Positions 1 through 11,041 of a stretch of DNA of 64,000 nucleotides are shown piece after piece (the first letter of the stretch is position 1; each line of letters begins with the position of its first letter). The notes beneath the pieces are model-generated. The model was not told the origin of the DNA, did no database searches, and saw only the letters and a program-made list of their open reading frames with translations. This stretch comes from Coniferiporia sulphurascens. Taxonomy: Eukaryota; Basidiomycota; Agaricomycetes; Hymenochaetales; Hymenochaetaceae. The DNA lies in assembly GCA_002794785.1 (NCBI GenBank), contig NBBA01000007.1:1178001-1242000 (forward strand), given 5' to 3'. Position numbers and translations under genes: made by a program.

Positions 1-1498
1 TGTTGACAACATACCAGACACAAGACAGGGATGACCTGGAACATGTAGCCACCCACGCAGTGGAGCAGGAATACGCCCAAGCCATGATGGGAGTGAGAAT
101 TTCACTCGGCGCACCCTTCTCCTCTGCCATGAAAGCCCCATTTACCTTTAACACAAGGACTAACCCGCAGGCTCAAGCCCAACCTACCCCCCTGACACAC
201 AGATATCAGCGCTGGCGGATGTCGTCAAGCGACTCTCAATCAATGTGGGGAACCTCACCCGCCAGGTCTCCTCCTTGGCCTCTTGCCCTGCTCCATGGCT
301 GCAACAAGCCCCACAGCAGACTCCCACCAATGTGGGAGGATCCACCCCCGCTCCCACCACCATGGCAACAGTAGCCACTACCATCACACCGGCTCAACTC
401 GAGGCCACAGCGAAAGTCGTGCCGGCAGGAGCACCTATGACGTACACACAGTTAGCGGCAATAGCAGCTAACCTCCCCCAGCCCCCATCAACCTAGACAA
501 CTCTGACAAAGAAAGCAAAGAAAGTCCGGCAACCACCACCCCCCCCCAAAATGTACACTAAGGAACCTACCTTGGTACTAACACCACGGGACCTAGTCGC
601 CCCTGCAGCCATGTGTAAGTCAGGCGCCTCCCTCACCGAAATGGCCCGGAGCTTCTTCCGGGCCTTGCCTACTGCTGATGCGGTCACCGTGTTGTCCTCA
701 AAGTTTAACACGAAAGGCAACCTAGTGACCACCTTTGCAGAAAGACCCGCCTCCTCCACACCAACCACATCAGCAATCATTGATCGCCATGCAGACGCAT
801 TCACAAAGCATATGTGTGACCGATGCCTAGCCCTACCAGTGGATCGGCCCCTATCGGACCGATTCCAACTGACCCCCTCCAGAGTTCAGCCCAGATCGAT
901 GTTACGCATCTCAATGGTGCCCTGCCGGGACATCTTCTTTGGGCAAAACCCACACCCCATCACCGAAGCGGCCCTCCTTGCGGAAGTCCGCCAGAACCCC
1001 TCCCTCAAGCACCTCGACTTCGTGGTGCCCCCACACTACACCACGACACTGGAGAAGCTCCCCCAACTGGCAGCCTGCCCAGTATCCTTCACCTTTGTCA
1101 ACCCAGACAGGCAAACCTGAGCTTGCCTCCTCAAGAGAAACAGGGTTTACCTATTCGGCTCCTCCCTCCGCCTCTCGGTCCCACCAGTCCGGCCTGGCCT
1201 CACCCAGTGTGAGCGCTGCCAAGGACTTGGCCATGGAAAGAAGGGATGCCAAGCCCAGGCTCGTTGCGCCGAATGTGCCGGACAGCACTTAACGGCAAAC
1301 CATCATAAGTCGTGCACTTACTGTGCAAATGACACAGTCGAAGGAGATGCCTGCCCCCACCCCCACCGCTGCACAAACTGCCAGGGCAACCACCCCACCA
1401 CCCCTCCCACCTGCCCGAAGAAGAAGCGCTTCCGTGTTAACGACTCCGCCCTACAGGAAGAAGAGGACACCGACGCCTTCATGGAAGAGGACATATGA
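1..1498 (+). pseudogene. LINE-A ORF1 (gag-like, zinc-knuckle RNA-binding protein), 5' end missing, disrupted
   Basis: In LINEs, ORF1 products bind the element RNA to form the retrotransposition particle. The reading frame shifts once near 185-205. An in-frame TAG lies at 494-496 just before the basic tract TKKAKK, and an in-frame TGA at 1118-1120 where sister copies read on. After the basic tract comes the conserved block around YTKEPTLVLTP, then the C-terminal Cys/His region starting CERCQGLGHGKKGC, followed by two further Cys-rich modules ending near CPKKKRFR. The stop TGA (1496-1498) overlaps the ORF2 start ATG (1495-1497). It is not functional as it stands. Confidence 0.88.
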
Positions 1499-1574
1499 GT
1501 GCACAAATCCGTGTACTCCAGTGGAATGCTGCCCACTCACTTGTGGCGATTCATTCCCTAACCCCCATCCTCAC
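1495..1574 (+). pseudogene. LINE-A ORF2, N-terminal remnant (endonuclease start)
   Basis: Starts MSAQIRVLQWNAAHSLVAIH, matching the APE endonuclease N-terminus (LQWN) of the other ORF2 copies. It is cut after about 27 codons by the minus-strand element at 1575. Confidence 0.82.
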
Positions 1575-1933
1575 TTTTTTATTTTTTATTTTTATTTATT
1601 TATTATTCCTACTGTGTTATGTAATACACCTGTGGCCCCAGAGGGGCCACCTGTAAACTACCTAACTACTGAGGTGCCCGTCATCACTCATCGAGTGAAA
1701 CTGGGCGGGGCGCATGCCTCCGAGGAGGCCTAGTGTACTTACACACCCTATTAGGGGTAAATAGGGAAGGGGAAGAGGGAGGAATACATATCGTGACTAC
1801 AGAGAACCCAAGCAAGTTTAAAACGAGGTCAGGAAAACGAGTCCCTTAGAAATGGAAAGGAGTGGCTGCAATTGCCATAGAAGAAACTGGTGGGGAATCT
1901 GAAGGGCAGTCACAAGTCTGGTCAAGAAGGATG
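1575..1933 (-). mobile_element. Mini-element: LINE 5'-terminal 16 nt fused to a C-type LINE 3' UTR
   Basis: Read on the minus strand it begins CATCCTTCTTGACCAG, the 5' terminus of full-length LINEs in this window. It continues directly with the last codons and stop of ORF2 (ACTTGTGA), then a C-type 3' UTR and an AAT/A-rich tail. All of ORF1 and nearly all of ORF2 are absent. Both 3' UTR stem-loops are present: arms at 1741-1748 with 1708-1715, and at 1632-1639 with 1643-1650. It is either an extreme internal-deletion (SINE-like) derivative, or the 16-nt end was placed next to the 3' UTR by the inversion proposed in the findings. Confidence 0.7.
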
Positions 1934-3816
1934 CACCCCCTGTCATGAAAACACGCCAGCTCCTCCCAGATGACAGAGAGCCCTGGACCGATATCGCCTT
2001 TCCATTACTCGAAACCGCCTTCTGCCTCCTGGTGGGCGACACCCTCACCCTAGATGTCAAAGTGCAGGCAGTGGTTGACTCTATGATCGCTGCCCTTGCT
2101 CCCTTCACATGACTTGCCAAGCCGTCCAAAACCGAGGTCCCCTGGTGGACCCCAACATGTAAAACGCTCCTCTAGGCGATCTCGATGGCCACCACCCCCC
2201 TTCAGCGATCAGCAGCCCACCGTGATTTCAAACGAGGCGTGCGAGCGGCCAAGCGGCACTTCTACGCTGACCAAGCCGACACTGCGGACACCTCCAATAT
2301 CTGGGGCTGGGCCAAACACTGCCTTGGCAACTGACCTACACCTATCCCATCGTTGAAAAAGAGCGATGGCACCTTCACCCAATCTGACGATGAGAAAGGT
2401 GAGCTTTTCCGCACGACTTTCTTCACATCCCCCCCACCCCAAATGGCAGCCGCAAGTCCACCACCCCCCCCCAACCAGCTGCCCCGCCCATACTCCTCTT
2501 GGAGCTCATGGGGGCACTGGCCGATACCTCCAACTTGTCAGCCCCAGGCCTCTCGGGGATCGGCTACCACCCACTAAAATGGGTGGTAGACGCCTACCCC
2601 ACAGAGATCCTTACCCTTTTCAATGACTGCCTATGCATGGGGCATCACCCCAAGTGCTGGCGGACGGCAAAAGTGGTAATGCTACAGAAGCCTAACAAGA
2701 AGGACCCTTTCTTGCCAAGATCCTACCGGCCCATCACCCTCAAGGAGACCTTAGGGAAACTCCTCGAAAAGATCATAGCTAACTGGCTCCAGTTCCTCGC
2801 TAACATGCAGGACTGGTTGCCACCTAACCAATACAGGGGGCACCAAGGACACTCAGTCTACGACGCTGCCTAGCACCTCTTACAGATTGCAGAACGCACC
2901 CATGCAGAGGGCCTTGTATGCTCGGTCCTCGCGGTTGACATACAGGGTTTCTTCGACTCGGTGCACCCGCAACTCCTCCACCGACAACTGCTGGACCTCC
3001 AGTGCCTGCCCGACATGGTGGACTGGTGCTTGTCCTTCATGATGGACTGGCAGGTCGCCATTGCATTCGACGGCACCACCCTCCCAACCACCCAGAAACC
3101 CGACCTCAGCACCCCCCAAGGATCGCCAGTATCCCCTATCCTCTCCACCATATTCGCGGGTGTGGTCCTCCAGAAATTTCACCAAACCGGCACCACCGCC
3201 CTTGCATATGTTGATGACCACCTCCTAGTGTGCATCGGCCCCAGCGTGGCATCCAACTGCCAGCAACTATCCGCTGCCTACCACCAACTCGATGCTCTCT
3301 TTGGCAACATTGGTCTCAACATCGAGGCCGCCAAGACGGAGTGCCTACACTTCCACCCGCCCCGGCGCTGTACCTCAGCATACACCAACTGGGACACAGC
3401 CGGGGTCCAGGTCGACCCCACCACGCTCATCCGACCCTCGATCCCCCTCCGCTGGCTGGGGATTTGGTGGGACCCCACCCTCACCTTCAAGGCCCATGTC
3501 AAGTGAATGCACTCCAAAGGCCTCTCCACCCTCGCCACCCTCCGCATCCTTGGCAACACTGAATGCGGCATCTCGGCCCTCCTCCTTCGCCGCTTATACA
3601 TCGCCTGTGTCTGCCCTGTCCTTACATGGGGGGCACCGGTTTGGTACCACGGGCGGTGCCAAAAAACCTTAGTAAGCCGCCTGCAGGCTGTGCAAAACAC
3701 GGCATGCAGATGGATTCTCAGTGTCTACAAAGGCGCCTCTCCCTTTTCTACAAATTTCCTTTGTTCCCTTCCCCCTCTTTCCTATTATTTTGGATACACA
3801 AAGACCCTCCACTCTC
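1934..3816 (+). pseudogene. LINE-B ORF2 fragment: endonuclease-RT linker, RT and thumb
   Basis: Begins in the linker (PVMKTRQLLP). It carries stops at 2110-2112, 2173-2175 and 2332-2334, a frameshift between about 2360 and 2490, then the RT: LMGALADTSN, KPNKKDPF, the QGFFDSV motif, GTPQG-type motif (here STPQGSPVSPILS) and the catalytic box YVDD near 3206-3220. Further stops are at 2871-2873 and 3504-3506. The piece ends around SYYFGYTKTLHSL, where a minus-strand LINE tail interrupts it. Its first 12 bases (CACCCCCTGTCA) match the broken end of the minus-strand LINE-B half at 28916, which is probably its own 5' half. Confidence 0.85.
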
Positions 3817-4539
3817 TTTTTATTATTATTATTCCTGCAGTATTACCTAATTACAAGCTGCCCCCCCGAAGGGGGGCCCTAACTACATAACAACAGAGGC
3901 ACCCGTCATTGCGCAACGCACGAAACTGGGTGGGGGCCCTGCTCCCCAAGGGGAGCCAGAGTGGGAAGGGCCCCTATTAATGAGTTAACAGAAGGAGGAA
4001 GGAATACGTATCACTATGGCCAAACCAAACGGATGACATCAGGCAAAGGGGGTAGCTTAGAATTGGAAAGGGGGGGCGAGAGTGCCGGCTGGGACATATG
4101 CAGGAGAGTCTGAAAGGCAGTCACAGATCAGAGGAAAAGGGAGGAAGTGTACCTGAAAGCTCCAAGAGAGCCAGGTCCGGGTCCTGGGTACAGGTTCCAA
4201 GCATATGACTCATGTAATCCTGTAGGAGGTCCAAGTCCATATCTTCGTCGGTCGGGTGCCCCTCGAGTTCCATTGCGGCAAAGGCCAGACAGATGGAGGC
4301 GGAGGTGCGGTCGGAGATGTGGTTCAGGTGCCCTGTCAGCTTAAGCCAGTGATGCAGAACCTGGAGATGGTTTTCATCGGCCCATTTGGCATGGTGGGTT
4401 GGAAGTGGATCACGGGGGGGCCAGACCTTGCGGATCCAGGGGCGAAAAGTGCGACATCCCCCCAGTATGTGGGTGGTCGACTGGGCTGGCCAGGGGGGGT
4501 GGTTATGCCATTGGCAGTGCAAGATCAGGCCATGCCTGT
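3817..4539 (-). mobile_element. LINE-B 3' end, 5'-truncated (tail, 3' UTR, ORF2 C-terminus)
   Basis: On the minus strand: ORF2 C-terminus, a 3' UTR with both stem-loops (3933-3940 with 3967-3974; 3860-3877) and an AAT-rich tail. It is broken at CAGGCATGGCC, immediately next to the 5' terminus of LINE-B1. The fragment at 18560-19074 is broken at the same ORF2 position next to LINE-D1. Confidence 0.85.
4121..4539 (-). pseudogene. LINE-B ORF2 C-terminal fragment
   Basis: About 139 codons open to the natural stop. It contains the conserved post-RNase H Cys/His motif HCQWHNH, then THILGGC, which resembles the C-terminal zinc-binding tail of I/Tad-type ORF2. It ends ALLELSGTLPPFSSDL. The RNase H and everything upstream are missing. 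Confidence 0.82.
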
Positions 4540-4597
4540 CATCCTTCTTGACCAGTAACCACCACCATTGACTAGTGCAGGTAGCTAAAACTCCCCC
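4540..4597 (+). promoter_or_regulatory. LINE 5' leader with conserved terminal motif
   Basis: The 58-base leader CATCCTTCTTGACCAG... ends with ACTCCCCC before the ORF1 ATG. It also occurs at 19075, 33862 and (minus) 52119-52178. The segment CCTTCTTG and ACCACCACCATC recur at the starts of the noncoding modules at 30641 and 41121. This is the only 5' sequence common to all full-length copies, so an internal promoter or RNA signal probably lies here. That is inference. Confidence 0.6.
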
Positions 4598-6617
4598 ATG
4601 TCAAACCCCAGTGGATACAGGAATGCTCTTCGATCGACTCGACCACCACTCCCCCCCCCCTCATCGGCCAGTGCCGATGCCGATAGGGCCGCCAGGGCCG
4701 CTGCCAACTGGGTGGCCACTGGCAACATTGCTGCCACTATGCATGGTACAACCCCCATCCCCGCCCAAATCGACCCAGGCCTCCTGGCATCGTCCCCAGA
4801 CACACTCCGTCTCGCCCCATCCCCCGTCATCGGAGTCTCGAACATGGAATTCACCCGCATGTTCGAGCACATCAGCCGCCCCCTGTCTGGAGGATCCAAC
4901 CCCCCTGCCAGCTCCAACGAGCAAGGCGAGAGGGAGGACATCCTCGAGAACCCGCACACTCCCTCGCCACCGCTCACCAACAAGCGTTTGTCCAAAAACC
5001 TCTCCCCGCACACCCCCCGACCCCGCCCTTGAGCCCAGTTTGAACCGCACACATCAGGATTTATGTACTCCATCTCCAGAGCGCTAGAGGACTTCGACAG
5101 GAAGACCCACCGCTACAACCCTGCAGAGATTGACCAAGCTGTGGCTAAGTTTGTGGGCGACCTCCTCTGGAACGTCCAACAGACCATCGCCGGCGTTTTG
5201 AGGGATGAGAAGGACCCCCAATACATCATCTCACGCAACATTGAGATGGCCTACAACATCGCTAGGGGGGGGGCGGAAGCCTCCCTACCAGCGCCCTTCG
5301 CCCCAACTCGCCCCCAACAACGGACCCCGACCACCGCTCCACAACCCTCTGCCCCGACCAGGACCCCCGGAACCGCTAACATGTCACCTGACGTGGCTGC
5401 ACTGACTAACATTGTCAAACAGCTCTCCACAGAAGTGGCCTCCATCTCCCAACAAGTATCCACACTTGTCAACCGGCCTGCACCACGTGCCCCACAGGCC
5501 CAGAAGGCCCAGGCCACCACCACCACCACTGCCCAGCCTGTGAACACCACAGTGCCAACAAACTCCTATGCCCAAGTGGCAGCCACCCCAGCCCCACCCA
5601 CCGCCTCCAACCCCAACCCAGTTGCACCGACCTCGGGCACAGTCTTCATGACAGTGACCCACAAAAAGAAGAAAAAGCAACGCCAGGTTCCACCTCCTCC
5701 CCCGGTATATGCCAAGGACCCAACTTTGGTCCTAATCCCTGCCGTCATCCCAAAGATGGAGCTGCAACTCCCAGCCATGCGCCTCACCACCACTGCCCAT
5801 GAGTTCTTCTCCTCCCTCCCCACTGCTGACCAGGTCACGGTTCTCGCATCCTCCTTCAACGTGAAGGGAAACCTAGTGACCTCATTTGCCAAGCGCCCAG
5901 CCTCTGCCTCTCCTGCCACAGATACGATCATTGATCAACACTCTGTGGCGTTTGTGGCCCATATGCGTGAGAGGTGCCTATCTGCGCCGGCTGATCAAAT
6001 CTCCGTCCGGTTCACCCTCACCCCAGTCCGCCCTCCACATCTCCATGGTGCTGTGCATGGACTATCTATTCGGCCAGAACAGCCACACCATCTCCCCGAA
6101 GGCCCTGATGGCCGAAATACGGAACAACCCGTCACTCTGCACCCTCAACTTTGTTGTCGACCCCCACTTCGCTGCCACTGAGGACCACCTCCCAACCCTT
6201 CAGAAGTGCCCTGTGGCTTTCTCCTTCTCCAACCCTGACGGATCAATTCGTGCGCAGCTTCTCAAGTGCCCACAAGTTTGGCTGTTTGGCGCCTCCCTCT
6301 CCCTCTCCGTCCCTCCCTACCGCCCCAGCCTCACTCAGTGTGAGCGCTGCCAGGGCTTAGGCCATGGGACGAAAGGGTGCTGAGCCCAGCCATGCTGTGC
6401 CAACTGTGGAGGGGGTCATCTCTCCCACAACCACCGTAAGTCGTGTGCATCCTGCGCAACCGAAGCCATCGAGGGCGACCAGTGCCCCCACCCCCGCTAC
6501 TGCACAAACTGCAAAGGCGACCACCCCGCCACCCTTCCTCAATGCCCCAAGAAACGGCAATTCCGCCAGATCCTCGAGGCCGTTGAAGGAACCAATGACG
6601 AATTCATGGAGGATTAA
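4598..6617 (+). pseudogene. LINE-B1 ORF1 (gag-like), disrupted
   Basis: Starts at MSNPSGYRN after the conserved leader. An in-frame TGA (5030-5032) stands where a sister copy (34330 region) has CGA. Then come the helical segment around FDRKTHRYN and VGDLLWNVQQT, a Pro/Ala/Thr-rich linker, the basic tract KKKKKQRQVP and YAKDPTLVLIP. A frameshift near 6025 moves the frame, and the first zinc knuckle CERCQGLGHGTKGC follows. A TGA (6381-6383) again replaces an Arg codon of sister copies. ORF1 closes with TAA at 6615-6617, one codon earlier than the usual TGA, giving the junction TAATGA with ORF2. Confidence 0.88.
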
Positions 6618-9142
6618 TGAATAAAGACATCTCTATTCTTCAGTGGAATGCCACCCACTCTCTAGCCACGGTCCATTCCCTTATTCCGATCCTCACCACT
6701 GACCCATACCCACCATTATTTTGATTCAGGAACCGCCCTGGTACCAAATAGGCCTCCAGCCCTCACTCACTGACCCTGCTGGCATGCCGGTATTCAATGT
6801 CCTGTCCCTCCCCAGCCACATAGCCATTCTTCCCCCAGCCACCAGGCCATGGGTCGTCATGTATGTATCCCGGACCATTCCATCAACCGCCTGGTCGGTC
6901 TTCGGTGCCACATCCTTCGGCACTGACGTCCTCACCATCGAAATCCATTCCCAGTGGATGATCCACCTCTGCAATTACTATGGAATGCATGCCCCGGACC
7001 ACACCACTGCCACCCCCCTCTATCCCGGTGAGTCGTTTCTCTTTGCAATTCCACCGGCTTTGGCCTCCACCCTCCTGGTGGCAGGTGACTTTAACTGTCG
7101 CCACCACTCATGGTCCAAACTACTCGCCACCCAGCAGGAGGACTTGAGAGCGCAACCTCTCGATGACTTCTTCTGGGAGCACGGCCTTGCACCAGCCCAC
7201 CTCCCAGACTCGGACTCATGGCCCATAGACAATCGTCAAAGGTGCCCAATTGACATGATCTGGTCCCCTCCCATGATCAACCCGGACTCTATTCTAGATT
7301 CATGCACCTCAACCACCTCTGCATTATCTGACCATGCCATATTACGCTGGTCGCTGCCGACCTGGCCCCCACCTCCTATCATCAAAACCCGCAGGCTAAC
7401 ACTAGCTGACAAGGAGGAGTGGACTGACATCGCCTTCCCACTACTTGAAACCACCTTCATACCACAGGCAGTCAACACCCTCACCCTAGACATCAAAGCG
7501 CAGGCCGTGGTCGACTCAATGACCGCAGCCCTCGCCCCTTTCACCCGAATTACCAAGCCATCCAAAACCGAGGTCCCGTGGTGGACCCAGACATGCAAAA
7601 TGCTCCTATGGGCAATTTCAATGGCTCCCACCCCCCTCCAACAGTCAGCTGCCCGCCGCGCCTTTAAGCAGGGCATCCGAGCAGCAAAGCAAAACTTTTA
7701 TGCCAAGCAAGCAGACCAGGCAGACACCTCCAACATTTGGGGCTGGGCCAAACATGGCCTTGGCAACTGTCCTACACCTATCCCCTTGCTCAGAAAGTGT
7801 GACGGCACCTTCACCCAGTCCGATTACGAGAAAGGTGAGCTCTTCCGCACCACTTTCTTCTCGCCCCCACCACCACTACAAGTGGCTGACACTCCACCAC
7901 CCCCCCCCCCCCAACCAGTTGCCCCACCCATCCTCCTCACGGAGCTCATGGGGGCACTGGCCGACACCTCCAACTTGTTGGCTCCAGGCCTCTCAGGGAT
8001 TGGCTACTGCCCACTAAAATGGGTGGTAGATGCCTACCCCGCAGAGATCCTTACCCTTTTCAATGACTGCCTGCCCATGGGGCACCACCCTAAGTGCTGG
8101 TGGTCGGCAAAAGTGGTCATGCTCCGGAAGCCAAACAAGAAGGACCCCTTCTCACCGCACTCTTACTGGCCCATCTCCCTCGAAGAGACCCTAGGGAAAC
8201 TCCTTGAAAAGATAATAGCTAACCGGCTCCAATTCCTTGCTAACATGAGAAACTGGCTGCCACCTAACCAGTATGGGGGGCGTCAAGGACATTCCATCTA
8301 TGATGCCACCCAACACCTCCTTCAGATTGCGGAACGAGCCCAGGCTGAGGGCCACGTATGTTCGGTCCTCATGGTCGACATACAAGGTTTCTTCGACTCG
8401 GTAAACCCCCAACTCCTTCACCGGCAACTGCTGGACCTCCAGTGCCTGCCAGACATGGCAAACTGGTGTCTGTCCTTCATGATGGATTGGCAGGTAGCTA
8501 TTGCTTTCGATGGCACCACCCTCCCAACTGCCCAGAAACCTGATCTCGGCACCCCCCAAGGGTCGCCAGTTTCCCTGATCCTCTCGACTATATTTGTGGG
8601 CATGGTACTCCGGAAATTTCACCAAACCGGCACCACCGCCCTCGCGTATGTGGACGACCACCTCATAGTGTGTGTAGGACCCAGCGTGGCATCCAACTGC
8701 CAGCAATTGTCCAATGCCTACCATCAACTCAATGCCCATTTCGGCACCATCGGTCTCAACATCGAAGCAGCCAAAACGGAATGCCAACACTTTCACCCAC
8801 CCCGATGCCGACTGGGATACCGCCAGGGTATGGGTCACCCCAACCACAGTAATCCGACCTTCTATCCCGCTCCACTGGCTAGGAATCTGGTGGGATCCCA
8901 CCCTCACCTTCAAGGCCCACATAGAGCACATGCGCTCCAAGGGCCTCTCCACCCTTGCCGCCCTCCGCATTCTCAGCAACATGGAATGTGGAATCTCGGC
9001 CCTCCTCCTTCGTCGACTGTATACCGCCTGTGTCCGCTCCGTCCTCACATGGGGCACTCCGGTGTGGTATCATGGCTGTCGCCAAAAAACATTAGTAAGC
9101 CACCTACAGGCTGTACAAAACACGGCTTGTAGATGGATTCTG
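6617..9142 (+). pseudogene. LINE-B1 ORF2, 5' two-thirds (endonuclease, RT), interrupted
   Basis: Starts MNKDISILQWN at 6617. A single-base deletion near 6700-6720 breaks the endonuclease, and the frame then stays open from 6721 to about 8808. Seen in order: EPPWYQ, GDFNCRHHSW, PIDMIW and SDHAILRW (APE endonuclease motifs), then RT motifs KPNKKDPF, FFDSV, GTPQGSPV and catalytic YVDD near 8650. A second frameshift near 8808 precedes WLGIWWDP. The gene stops at the 5' LTR of the chromovirus and resumes at 16771. Confidence 0.9.
9138..9142. repeat. Target-site duplication TTCTG of the chromovirus
   Basis: TTCTG at 9138-9142 is repeated at 16766-16770 directly after the 3' LTR. Deleting the element plus one copy rejoins the LINE-B1 ORF2 reading GATGGATTCTGGGCATCTAC, which matches uninterrupted copies. 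Five bases is the usual Ty3/gypsy duplication length. Confidence 0.95.
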
Positions 9143-9699
9143 TGTTACAAATTTCCTTTACTTTCCCTTACTGCGCTGACTCACTTCACCTTCGTCATCA
9201 TCAGTCAGCGCAACTCCCCCATTTCTTTGCCTTACTCATCCTTATTCGCCTTGTGCCATAAGACGCCATGATGATGCCTTATTGCACCATCATGACATGC
9301 TTTGCTTACTGATAGCCCCACTTGTATTACCAAGGCATTCCTTGGGTTTCCATGACCTTCCATAGTCTGGTAAACTACCCTACACAGGCCGCTACAGTAG
9401 TAAACACATAGAATAGCATATAAGCATGTAACTTCAGTAGCACAAGCCCTAAGCTTGTGCTCTTTGTTCATACAAGCCCATTATCTGCTACCACCAGTCT
9501 ACTGTGTGCCACTTGGCCATTAGTCGCTTTGTCATAACCCGACTCCGCTAAGAAGCATACTGTGTCCACATCGTCGATCAGGAAGCCCCTCGACAATCAC
9601 CTTCGACTTACGACATCTAGGAAGCCCCGTTGCCATACCATCAGTTCCGACGATCAGGAAGCCCCGACGTCGATCACCGCGTAACCGTTGAGCTTAACA
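9143..9699 (+). repeat. 5' LTR of the chromovirus
   Basis: Starts TGTTACAA and ends GCTTAACA (TGTTA...TAACA inverted ends). It contains three copies of a GGAAGCCCC motif near the 3' end (after 9588, 9620 and 9658). The same LTR family occurs at 16209-16765 and as a solo copy at 56371-56933. Confidence 0.95.
9417..9461 (+). promoter_or_regulatory. LTR core promoter: TATA-like box, hairpin and predicted transcript start
   Basis: CATATAAG (9417-9424) lies about 27-30 bases before 9451. There the 11-mer AAGCTTGTGCT (9451-9461) is exactly complementary to the PBS, which fits a transcript 5' end at about 9451. A perfect 8-bp inverted repeat GCACAAGC-CCTAA-GCTTGTGC spans 9440-9460. The same layout is kept in the 3' LTR (16483-16490 and 16506-16526) and the solo LTR (56671-56691). 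Confidence 0.7.
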
Positions 9700-9712
9700 C
9701 TAGCACAAGCTT
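9700..9712 (+). other. Primer-binding site, self-priming type
   Basis: Two bases (CT) separate the LTR end from AGCACAAGCTT (9702-9712). This is the exact reverse complement of 9451-9461, the predicted 5' end of the element RNA. Tf1-type elements prime minus-strand synthesis with the first 11 nt of their own mRNA, and both the length and the position here agree. I see no tRNA 3'-end complement. Confidence 0.75.
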
Positions 9713-10013
9713 TCCCAAATTTTTTTGCTGACGTATCCAATGTCCAAGCACCAACCCTCTGCCCAACCTGTCGAAACTAGCCATCCCACAGCCAGTCTAC
9801 CCCCTCATCGGAGGAACCTGGGACCACGACCTCAAGTGCTTCAAGAAAAAGCAACCCAACTCGAACGACTACGACTACTACTTGTGGTTAGAAAACACCA
9901 ACGGAGACTTTCAGTGGTTCAAAGCCAACAATGCCGATGACGCTAGTAGCACGTTCCTACAGAACGTACCCAACTACCGAACCATCTTCCCGAAAACCCA
10001 GACTCCCCCACCA

Positions 10014-11009
10014 ATGTCGTCAACACCAGCACCAAAGGAGATTAACCTCGCCCATCCCAACACTTTCGATGGAGACCGCAAGTACACCCGTCACTTCCTA
10101 TCGAGTTGCGAGGCATACCTCCATATCAACCGTCACATCTACACCACTGATGAGTTGAAAGTCAACTTCATCCTCTCCTACATGCAAACAGGGACTGCAG
10201 GAGATTGGGCCATTAACCACGAAACTCTGGCGTCAGCCTTTGCCAAAGACGCTAACGGCAAGACCCTCAATACCATTGTCGGATATGGTACTTGGGGCGA
10301 CTTCAAGTGCGACTTCCGCAACACATTCATCACTACGGATGATGTTGCCGAAGCATCCCAGGAGATCATGACTCTCCAGCAAACAGGATCCGCGGACAAC
10401 TATAATAGTCGCTTCCAATCTCTCGTCACGCGAGCAGGAATGTCGGGGGACAACAACCTCATCCCCATATACGAGAAAGGCCTGAAGCACGGCCTTCTAG
10501 CACGCGTTCTGGCTAGCTCCAAAGCACCGACCACCATCGAGGAATGGTACCGAGAGGCCTCCAAACAGGACGCCGTATACCAACGACTCAAGGCCCTCCG
10601 AGGCCCGGGGCAAACCCCCACTAAACAAGAGAATTGTTTCCGTAACCTTGGAAACAACCAACAGCGTCGTTCCTATCAACCAAACCAATGCATGACACAG
10701 GGAAACACAAATCGACCTCCATGTCTATTGGAGGAAGAATGAGCGAAATGCATGTGCGAAGGACGTTGCCTCGCCTGTAGAGAGAAAGGCCACAACGCAC
10801 GTGATTGCACCAAGTACCAGCAAGGACCCAGCCAACAGCGTATGGTCCGTACCATCGACAATGCATTCCCAATTGTCGAAACACCAGAACCTGGACCAAT
10901 GAACCAGGCACCTGAAGACATCGCAGCTAGCATCCGTAACCTGCTCAACCAGTTCGACGAAACGAAGAAGGACGAAATCTTCGACATCCTGGACAAACAG
11001 GGTTTTTAA
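10014..11009 (+). pseudogene. gag: Chromovirus gag (capsid and nucleocapsid), one in-frame stop
   Basis: The chosen start is the ATG at 10014 (MSSTPAPKEINLAHPNTFDG), the first in-frame ATG. The frame is open and protein-like upstream to about 9732 (for example WDHDLKCFKKK, LWLENTNGDFQWF), so a longer N-terminus whose ATG was lost, or a non-AUG start, is possible. The capsid-like region includes HFLSSCEAYL and AGDWAINHE. A TGA at 10740-10742 interrupts the frame just before the nucleocapsid zinc knuckle CLACREKGHNARDC (C-x2-C-x4-H-x4-C). The frame ends at TAA 11007-11009, immediately after a -1 frameshift heptamer. Confidence 0.88.
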
Positions 11010-11041
11010 AGAGGAAGCTTAGACGGACGTTAAGTCTTCCT
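11000..11041 (+). promoter_or_regulatory. Programmed -1 ribosomal frameshift signal between gag and pol
   Basis: The heptamer G GGT TTT (11000-11006) has the X-XXY-YYZ form in the gag frame and is followed at once by the gag stop TAA. A -1 slip enters the pol frame, which is open from 11000 through the pol ATG at 11048. After a 5-nt spacer a stem-loop forms: AGGAAG (11012-11017) with CTTCCT (11036-11041), stacked on CTTA (11018-11021) with TAAG (11031-11034), one bulged T and a 9-nt loop. Spacer and geometry are canonical for -1 frameshifting. Confidence 0.75.

Larger units (their letters stand above)
1..1574 (+). mobile_element. LINE-A, 5' part (Tad1/I-type non-LTR retrotransposon), truncated by the window edge
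   Basis: Contains most of ORF1, then the first 27 codons of ORF2, and stops abruptly at 1574 where a minus-strand T-rich tail begins. Its ORF1 is clearly divergent from all other copies in the window, so it is a separate lineage. The sequence to its right (1934 onward) is B-type ORF2, so the missing part of LINE-A ORF2 is not in this window. Confidence 0.9.

Noticed and set aside
8191..9057. Long antisense open frame (about 288 codons) opposite LINE-B1 RT
   Set aside because: It mirrors the conserved sense RT and recurs in fragments opposite every GC-rich copy. It is a shadow of the coding strand.
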